In this document: positions 13,800-19,641 of the stretch, one piece after another
Numbering within the stretch: position 1 is the stretch's first letter
Layout: each line of letters begins with the position of its first letter
Assembly: GCA_002498725.1 (NCBI GenBank)
Contig: DAIJ01000038.1
Coordinates: forward strand, 13,607 to 35,890
Length of the DNA stretch: 22,284 nt
From: Euryarchaeota archaeon UBA23
GTDB lineage: Archaea; Thermoplasmatota; Poseidoniia; Poseidoniales; Thalassarchaeaceae
Reading direction: 5' to 3'
Notes under the pieces: generated by a model
Told to the model about the DNA's origin: nothing
The model's input: only the letters and a program-made list of their open reading frames with translations
Databases searched by the model: none
Made by a program: the position numbers and the translations under genes

Positions 13800-14911
13800 G
13801 ATCTCGAATGTTTGTAATTAGTATAGTAGCAGTGTTGCTATTAGCCGTTCAAGGAACGGTTGCAAATCCAGGAGGAAATGGAGATGGAGATAGAGATTTC
13901 AATTGTGCTGGCTCGTGTCATGGAGACCCTTCATTTAATCAACAATCTTCAGCTGAAATTAGTATTAATTCAAGTTCTGAATCTTTTGCTGGAACCGCTT
14001 ACCAATTTGAAGTAACAATTAGTAACTCAGAACTATCATCTAATCGTCTATTAGGTGCATTTCTTTTATCCTCCACTAATGGAAATGGAGATCATCCAGA
14101 AGATAATGGCTGGAATATAATACAAGATCCTAATGGGGGCACGTCTAATTATGTCGAATCAGTAGTTCCTAGCAGTGGATCAATTAATCTTGTTTGGATC
14201 TTAGAAACTCCTCAAGAATCTATGTCAACCGAACTTTTTGTAGAAATTCATCATGGAGCAAGTCCAAATGAAATGAATCGCGCTTTCTTCGGGTTATCAG
14301 AACCTCATCAAATTGAAGTTATTCCAGTTCCCGAGAATCTTCCAGGATTCGCAGCAGATTGGTCTGCTCCCTCGTATCGAACAACAGGAGACACATCACC
14401 AATTATTTTGCTAACACAAAATACAACCTCTGTAGAAGTGTTATGGATGCTTGAAGGAGAATCTCAGAGTCACGAAACACTGGTTGAATTAGTTGAGGAG
14501 AATAAGTGGTTAGCACATCTCCCAGCAACCATGGGAGATACTGTAATTATCTATCAAGTCAAAACGTCTAATCAAGAATTTGAGATTGCACAACCTTGGT
14601 TGACTATGGGAACTAAAGAACCTGATTTTGATGGAACATTGTGGGGTGCAAGAATGCAGGGGTTGGCAAGCACTTTGATAATTTTAGCAATAATAGTTAA
14701 TCTACAAGCAATATTACAACCTCAGAGATATAGAGGAAAAATGGATCATACATCTATTGTAGATCCCTCAACAGTTACTTCTCCTTCTAATACACAAATT
14801 CACTCCAACGAATATCCAGATCGGCTTGTTAAGTATGATGAATATCCCGATTTGCTCTGGGATCCAGTTGAAGAAGAGTGGGTAAAAGAACCCAATTTGG
14901 ATGATGATTAA
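13796..14911 (+). CDS. Second membrane-anchored protein with CxxxCH motif
   Basis: A 371-residue exported protein translated from an ATG that overlaps the previous stop (ATGA), so it is probably coupled. The signal peptide (MRSRMFVISIVAVLLLAVQGTVA) is followed by a Gly/Asp-rich linker and Cys37-Ala-Gly-Ser-Cys41-His42, a CxxxCH motif with one residue more than the heme CxxCH. The next 130 residues look like a short relative of the Reeler/choice-of-anchor V domain (AYQFEVTISN, RLLGAFLLSSTNGNGD, and W-x-L-E-T-P). A second beta-rich domain (about 185-270) follows. One TM helix (289-307) ends in a cytoplasmic tail of about 65 residues rich in Asp/Glu/Pro/Tyr, with EYPDRLVKYDEYPDLLWDP. The tail may dock a partner. 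Its link with the genes on either side is structural; function is unknown. Confidence 0.85.
   Translation: MRSRMFVISIVAVLLLAVQGTVANPGGNGDGDRDFNCAGSCHGDPSFNQQSSAEISINSSSESFAGTAYQFEVTISNSELSSNRLLGAFLLSSTNGNGDHPEDNGWNIIQDPNGGTSNYVESVVPSSGSINLVWILETPQESMSTELFVEIHHGASPNEMNRAFFGLSEPHQIEVIPVPENLPGFAADWSAPSYRTTGDTSPIILLTQNTTSVEVLWMLEGESQSHETLVELVEENKWLAHLPATMGDTVIIYQVKTSNQEFEIAQPWLTMGTKEPDFDGTLWGARMQGLASTLIILAIIVNLQAILQPQRYRGKMDHTSIVDPSTVTSPSNTQIHSNEYPDRLVKYDEYPDLLWDPVEEEWVKEPNLDDD
13904..13921 (+). other. CxxxCH motif codons in surface protein 2
   Basis: These codons encode Cys-Ala-Gly-Ser-Cys-His at residues 37-42, shortly after the signal peptide. It is one residue longer than CxxCH, the mirror image of the shortened site in the upstream protein. 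Confidence 0.6.
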
Positions 14912-14913
14912 TT

Positions 14914-15498
14914 ATGTATGCAATTCCATTCCATCATTTGGTCGTAGGTTTAGTTACTGGTACCTCAACACTTGCTTGTATTAGTTCAATTGTTGCTTGG
15001 CTTTCGACTTATTTTTCTAATGGAGATCGTGTGCGTATTTATTTTGACAATGCCGCATATGTTTCAGCCATTGCTGCAATTCCTTTAATGCCAATTGCTG
15101 TAATCTCAGGAACATTGTCTATGGGTAATCCCGGCGGTGATGCAATGAGCTACAATAAATTTCTATTTACTGGTTTAACCACGGGTTTCTTACTTTCATT
15201 GATAGTTGGCAGATGGCGTTTTGGTCCAAATGTTTGGTTAGATAAACGCCTAGGTGTGTTACAGGGTTTATGTGCCATTGGTGCTTTAATTTGCGTAACG
15301 ATTCTTGGTTCAATTGGTGGTAAAATGTCTCTTGGTAAATCAACAATGGATTTGATACCATTTTGGCCTCAATTTAATCAATCTATAGTTCTCAACCAAT
15401 GGTTCTCTTTATTCATGTTCTTGCTTGGAATTTTTGCAATTACAATAACATTCCGACTAGGTCCTGAGATAAATCAATTGTCTAGCTCAGATGATTAA
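14914..15498 (+). CDS. Five-helix integral membrane protein, possibly DUF2231-like
   Basis: A 194-residue membrane protein and last gene of the operon, starting 2 nt after the previous stop. Helices lie at about 8-31, 46-69, 82-99, 114-135 and 160-181. A His-His pair (7-8) begins helix 1 and would sit near the membrane face. The glycine-rich end of helix 4 (LGSIGGKMSLG) and the general pattern resemble DUF2231 proteins, a family sometimes found with cytochromes. The match is by eye and weak. A membrane electron carrier or anchor for the two surface proteins is one reading. It has no cysteine pair or other clear cofactor site. Its stop shares the bases TTAA with the stop of the convergent glycosyltransferase. 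Confidence 0.75.
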   Translation: MYAIPFHHLVVGLVTGTSTLACISSIVAWLSTYFSNGDRVRIYFDNAAYVSAIAAIPLMPIAVISGTLSMGNPGGDAMSYNKFLFTGLTTGFLLSLIVGRWRFGPNVWLDKRLGVLQGLCAIGALICVTILGSIGGKMSLGKSTMDLIPFWPQFNQSIVLNQWFSLFMFLLGIFAITITFRLGPEINQLSSSDD

Positions 15499-16739
15499 AT
15501 AATTTCTTCAATTATTTCTTTTATTCTTTTTGAATGTCCTTCAGGTGAAAGATTTAATCTCTCAATTTTTGCACGACCTTCTTTAGCCCATTTCTTTCTA
15601 TTTTCATGCTCTGAAGCTTCTTTCAATGCATTTTGCCAAGCGAGTAAATCATTCCTAGCAATTAGTCTTCCATTTATTCCATCATCAATGGTATCGCGAA
15701 ATCCTCCTTCATCTACGAATAATGCAGGTGTGCCCACAGCAAAGGCCTCTATTGGAGTAAGACCGAATGGTTCACCATGTGCCATACTAACTACTGCAAT
15801 AGAACGCCTCATTGTTGCATTTAGTTGTAGATTAGTTAGTCTAGGAGGGGTCCAGAATCGGACTGATCTGGAATTAGCATGGTCATGTAGATCTTCAATT
15901 TCTTCAAAACTCCCTCCTCCAACTAGAACCAAGCCAATACCACTTCCAGTTAACATTGAAATCGTTTCCCAGACTCCTTTTGACCATCCAGAGTGGCCGA
16001 TGGTTGTTACCCATGGCGGATCTGGTAATTCCTCTAAATTAACCCAAGATTCATTTTCTTCATGAGTTGCTTCCAGAGAGAATTCGTTGAAATCGACACT
16101 TGGATGAATAAATCCGGCTTTGTAACCATATACTTCCTCAATACGGTCGGCGCTGTAACTAGAATTACCGCTGATTTTTACCTTCTCTCTCTTCAGAAAA
16201 TTGGCTATGATTCTTTGGTCATCACGTTTCATTTTCTTTAGTCCAAGTCTAGTTAGATTCATATTTCTCTTAGGATTTCCTCTTACATCAAGATGTAATA
16301 CATCTTCGTAAAGACCTCTATGCGGTTCTAGCATATACAAATGGAATGGGCACTGATTAGGTACTAAACGAATAATCCCAAAAGATCCATCTCCACTTAC
16401 TAAATGAACTGCATCTATCTTCGTCATAGTATCTTTCAATCCACTAATTGATTTCCATGCTTTTGTTGAAGATCGTAAATCAACATTCATAATTTTTCCA
16501 ATAGTACCATTACTAGGGTACCATGATTTTTCTGGGGATAGTAATTTGAAATTATTCTCTAAAGCCGATTCTCTGAGTTCCTTACTTGGTTGAATAGTTG
16601 CTACCGTTAAGTCAAAATCATTTGAAAGTGCTGGAAGGTTTCTGATAAGATCTCTTTCAGCACCTCTCATTGCTTCAAAGGTACCCTTGGCGACTAGTAA
16701 TTTCACCTTCGAATTCTCTTCAGTCAATAAATCACCCAT
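15495..16739 (-). CDS. Glycosyltransferase, GT-B fold, family 4-like
   Basis: A 414-residue cytosolic glycosyltransferase that should transfer a sugar from a nucleotide donor. The C-terminal Rossmann half holds the diagnostic retaining-enzyme E-x7-E motif: HGEPFGLTPIEAFAVGTPALFVDEGGF, with Glu323 and Glu331. A donor-phosphate region WVTTIGHSGWSKGVWETI lies before it, and the LVLVGGGSFEEI strand between them. The N-terminal acceptor half begins KLLVAKGTFEAMRGAERDLIRNL, with a glycosyltransferase-like GAE turn. FIHPSVDFNEFS links the two halves. No transmembrane segment. It starts 10 nt after the upstream glycosyltransferase gene, so the two form an operon, probably for surface polysaccharide, glycolipid or protein glycan. 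The sugar and acceptor cannot be told. Confidence 0.9.
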   Translation of the reverse strand: MGDLLTEENSKVKLLVAKGTFEAMRGAERDLIRNLPALSNDFDLTVATIQPSKELRESALENNFKLLSPEKSWYPSNGTIGKIMNVDLRSSTKAWKSISGLKDTMTKIDAVHLVSGDGSFGIIRLVPNQCPFHLYMLEPHRGLYEDVLHLDVRGNPKRNMNLTRLGLKKMKRDDQRIIANFLKREKVKISGNSSYSADRIEEVYGYKAGFIHPSVDFNEFSLEATHEENESWVNLEELPDPPWVTTIGHSGWSKGVWETISMLTGSGIGLVLVGGGSFEEIEDLHDHANSRSVRFWTPPRLTNLQLNATMRRSIAVVSMAHGEPFGLTPIEAFAVGTPALFVDEGGFRDTIDDGINGRLIARNDLLAWQNALKEASEHENRKKWAKEGRAKIERLNLSPEGHSKRIKEIIEEII

Positions 16740-16749
16740 GCTAATCTAA

Positions 16750-17901
16750 TTATTTAATGATACGTCGATAGACTTTCAAGACATCTTTAGTTATTTCTGG
16801 CCAGAGATAATTGCAAGCAGCTGTATATCCCGATTCACCCCATCTTTCCCTCTGTTCAGGATTTGCCAATAATACGCTTTGAATTGCATTGGCGAGTTCA
16901 ATAGGCTCATTTGGTTCAAAGGATAATCCAGCTCTTGGTTCTGTAACTATTTTACCAAGGTCATTTACATCTGACATGATTGTTGATGATTTTGCATACA
17001 TTGCTTCTAGCATAACAGTTGGTAGACCTTCAAATCTTGATGGTATAACTATGCCAGTAGATTCCTCGAGAAGCCATCTTTTCTCAGCTTCACTAACTAG
17101 CCCAAGTTGATGGATTCTCCGATTATATTTTGCCTTAGAAATACGTTCTCTTAACCAATCTCCAAGTTCTCCCTTTCCTGCTATAGCCAAATCGAAATTT
17201 GGTTCTGATTCTTTCGCTAAAATATCCCAAGCATCCATTAGTGTATCAAGTCCTTTTTGTTCACTAAGTCGACCAATAAAGGTCATTAGTTGTGAATTTG
17301 ATACATCTTGTGGAAGATTTATCGGTTTCTCTGATATTTCTTCAATGGGCGAGAATCCATTTGGAATAATATCGATATTCCCCTTCACTCCTTTACTCCT
17401 TAGTAGGTCACTAAAATATTGAGTAAGAACAATTTTTCCTTGACTATCATGTAAAGTTCTTCGACCTTGAGTAATCCATCTTATTTGCTTTATTATTTTT
17501 GCAATTATGCCTTTTTTAATGTAATCATTATGATATGTAGTGACAATAGGTATGCCTAATTTTTTAGCCTTCTTAACCGATTTCCTGATTAATATTGGTA
17601 AAGTGTCATGTAGGTGTATAACATCAAAGTTCTCCATTGATAATTCATTTATATCTACAACTGGATCTACACCCCTTAGTACACGACTGGGCGGTAATCT
17701 TACAACCTTGATTCCCCCTCTATCAAATATTCGTGGTTCATATTTTGGTACATCAGCGCACCAGACTGTTACATCGTGTCCAGACTTAACTAATTCACGA
17801 CCTAGCATCTCAACATGTTGATCCCCACCACCCACATGAGGCCAGAACCACACATGGACCAGAAGGACGCGCAGTGGCGGGCCGTCGGCAGATGCCATCA
17901 T
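16750..17901 (-). CDS. Glycosyltransferase, GT-B fold, family 4-like
   Basis: Numbering from the ATG at 17901 gives 383 residues. The N-terminal half starts RVLLVHVWFWPHVGGGDQHVEMLGRELVKSGHDVTVW, the classic GGxE/Q-H opening of family 4. It continues through DVIHLHD and TTYHNDY, with a linker IDIIPNGFSP. The C-terminal half has TFIGRLSEQKGLDTLMDAW (phosphate-binding Arg and Lys), LAIAGKGEL, and the E-x7-E motif RFEGLPTVMLEAMYAKS (Glu291 and Glu299). The frame is open further to an ATG at 17952 and a TTG at 17955. The ATG pair at 17901/17896 is preferred because a TATA-like element lies about 18 nt before 17952, but the longer form cannot be excluded. It leads the two-gene glycosyltransferase operon and is divergent from the next gene. 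Confidence 0.9.
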   Translation of the reverse strand: MMASADGPPLRVLLVHVWFWPHVGGGDQHVEMLGRELVKSGHDVTVWCADVPKYEPRIFDRGGIKVVRLPPSRVLRGVDPVVDINELSMENFDVIHLHDTLPILIRKSVKKAKKLGIPIVTTYHNDYIKKGIIAKIIKQIRWITQGRRTLHDSQGKIVLTQYFSDLLRSKGVKGNIDIIPNGFSPIEEISEKPINLPQDVSNSQLMTFIGRLSEQKGLDTLMDAWDILAKESEPNFDLAIAGKGELGDWLRERISKAKYNRRIHQLGLVSEAEKRWLLEESTGIVIPSRFEGLPTVMLEAMYAKSSTIMSDVNDLGKIVTEPRAGLSFEPNEPIELANAIQSVLLANPEQRERWGESGYTAACNYLWPEITKDVLKVYRRIIK

Positions 17902-18019
17902 CCCTCTCACTCTCTGGGTTCTGATAAACGGCGCGGAACTCCTGACAGCCATCAAATCTAGCGATTATAACTTCTAATTATCCGTTTATGTCATATCTCT
18001 TTAGATTTCGGAAGAACCA

Positions 18020-18874
18020 ATGAAGCGTATGGTTCTGGTTTCTTCGAAAGGATCAGATGCATCAAATAAAATGTGTCAATTAATGGAAAATATACTTTCT
18101 AGAGCCCTTATCCCGTTTTGGTCACATGCCTCTACAGTATCCTCCTTATCTGAATTAAAAGAAGTAATTGATAGTACTCCTATTGATTTAATTCTAGTTA
18201 CTGATTTACCATCAGCACGTGAAGTACCCATAAGTAGAGAATTACCAGCATTAGGCATATTTCTAGATGAACAATTAGATTTAACATCTAGTAGAATAAT
18301 TGATGATCTCGAATTACTAGATCTTATTTTTACAGAATCCGAAATTGAACTTAATCTTTCAAATCCTACAATAGTTATTGGTTCAGTATTTGATGTAGAA
18401 TATTTTGATCCACGAAATAATGAGCGGCCTCGTGAATATATTCTTGATTTTGATATTGATGATAAAATGTTAGTTCTGACCTCTTCAGATTATGATCTTA
18501 GTATTGTAAAATCGAACTTGCCAAAAGATATGATTAACGATCTAAATTTCATGTCATTAGTGAAATCTCCATCTCTTACATCAGAGCAAATAGTTTCGTC
18601 TTTACAACACTCTGAAGTTCTATTAATTTCAGAGGGTCAACAGATACATCCTTTGATCTCCAATCATGCTATGGCAGCAGGCTGTCCAATTATTGACTGT
18701 CGAAGCGATGATCCACGAAAATGGAGTGACAAACTTTTCCAAATATGGAGAGAATGGATTAGAGCAGGTAAAGTTCCTCGACACCCTGATGAGGATTTGA
18801 TTAAAAAAGCGAAAATAGAGTTTGGTTTAGAGGCTTTTGGATCAAAAATTAGTTCTTATCTTGAAGATATATGA
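18020..18874 (+). CDS. Glycosyltransferase-like protein, second Glu of the active site missing
   Basis: A 284-residue protein, shorter than a full GT-B enzyme. Residues 115-131 (NPTIVIGSVFDVEYFDP) look like the linker that joins the two halves of family-4 transferases (NGVDxxxF.P). Residues 195-226 (HSEVLLISEGQQIHPLISNHAMAAGCPIID) copy the end of the nucleotide-binding half, EG..HP....AMAAGCP. Residues 214-216 are SNH where an active enzyme has a conserved Glu. The usual GRL-x-x-KG donor block is replaced by KMLVLTSSDYDLS. The N-terminal half is short and Asp/Ser-rich. It might be a degenerate partner of the two neighbouring glycosyltransferases or a distant family. No TM segment, ATG start. 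A TTTATG element (17984-17991) about 32 nt upstream could be its promoter. Confidence 0.7.
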   Translation: MKRMVLVSSKGSDASNKMCQLMENILSRALIPFWSHASTVSSLSELKEVIDSTPIDLILVTDLPSAREVPISRELPALGIFLDEQLDLTSSRIIDDLELLDLIFTESEIELNLSNPTIVIGSVFDVEYFDPRNNERPREYILDFDIDDKMLVLTSSDYDLSIVKSNLPKDMINDLNFMSLVKSPSLTSEQIVSSLQHSEVLLISEGQQIHPLISNHAMAAGCPIIDCRSDDPRKWSDKLFQIWREWIRAGKVPRHPDEDLIKKAKIEFGLEAFGSKISSYLEDI

Positions 18875-18905
18875 ATTGCTTTTATTGAATATTGTCGAAC
18901 TAACG

Positions 18906-18914
18906 AATTATAAA
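18906..18914 (+). promoter_or_regulatory. TATA box of the ABC transporter operon
   Basis: AATTATAAA is centred 25 nt before the ATG at 18937 and no Shine-Dalgarno element lies between, so the mRNA is probably leaderless. Spacing is ideal for archaeal TBP/TFB. Confidence 0.65.
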
Positions 18915-18936
18915 CACACAAAACACCGATCACCAC

Positions 18937-19641
18937 ATGTTGACAGTCGATAGACTGCACAAAGGATTCGGTTCGGGTAGGAGACGACTCGAAGTTCTGA
19001 AGGGTATCGACCTAAAAGTCGAGAAAGGTGAATTAGTCAGTTTAATGGGTCCCAGTGGCTGTGGAAAGAGTACTCTATTGAACATAATAGGGGGCTTGTT
19101 AGAGGCAGACTCCGGACAAATAATTCTAGATTCTTTCCAATATGGAACAAAGTCACCAAATAAGGTAGTTGATGTTCGTAGAAAAGGAGTAGGTTGGATT
19201 TTCCAAGATTTCCATCTTGTCGATAGACTCACAGCTTTAGACAACGTTATCTTCAGTTTGGAGTTATCAGGAATACCTAGTGCAGAAGCCGAAACCAGAG
19301 CAAGAAATGCTCTTGAGAGAGTGGGATTAGGCGATCGAATGAATTTTATTCCAGATCAATTATCCGGCGGACAGCAACAGAGAGTTGCAGTTGCACGAGC
19401 AATATCTGGTTCGAGGTCATTGATTCTTGCAGATGAGCCCACTGGTAATCTCGATGTCAAGAGTGGAGAGGAAATCATACATTTATTCAAGGATCTTTGT
19501 AAAAATGATGGAATTTCTGTTTTGATGGTAACACATGATCCTCTATTGGCATCTATGGCTGATAGAATGCTTCTCTTGAAAGATGGAGTCACTGCTGCAT
19601 CAGACATACGTTCTGCTTGGGGAATTGAGGAGGTGACCTGA
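18937..19641 (+). CDS. ABC transporter ATP-binding protein, LolD/MacB type
   Basis: A complete nucleotide-binding subunit of 234 residues, the typical LolD/FtsE/MacB size. Walker A is GPSGCGKST (38-46), Q-loop Gln90 in GWIFQDFHL, ABC signature LSGGQQQR (142-149), Walker B LILADE (162-167) followed by the D-loop PTGNLD, and H-loop His200 in MVTHD. The Y/F-Q-xF-L(V)xxLTxLDNV segment typical of the LolD/MacB clade is present (residues 89-104). The gene starts at a TATA-defined leaderless position. Its 3' end carries the ribosome-binding site of the permease gene. It powers the FtsX-family permease encoded next, probably for export or extraction of a lipid, lipoprotein or peptide. Confidence 0.95.
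   Translation: MLTVDRLHKGFGSGRRRLEVLKGIDLKVEKGELVSLMGPSGCGKSTLLNIIGGLLEADSGQIILDSFQYGTKSPNKVVDVRRKGVGWIFQDFHLVDRLTALDNVIFSLELSGIPSAEAETRARNALERVGLGDRMNFIPDQLSGGQQQRVAVARAISGSRSLILADEPTGNLDVKSGEEIIHLFKDLCKNDGISVLMVTHDPLLASMADRMLLLKDGVTAASDIRSAWGIEEVT
19629..19636 (+). promoter_or_regulatory. Ribosome-binding site GGAGGTGA of the permease
   Basis: A perfect match to the archaeal anti-Shine-Dalgarno complement, inside the last codons of the ATPase gene and 5 nt before the TTG at 19642. It fixes the permease start at TTG rather than the ATG at 19681. Confidence 0.75.
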
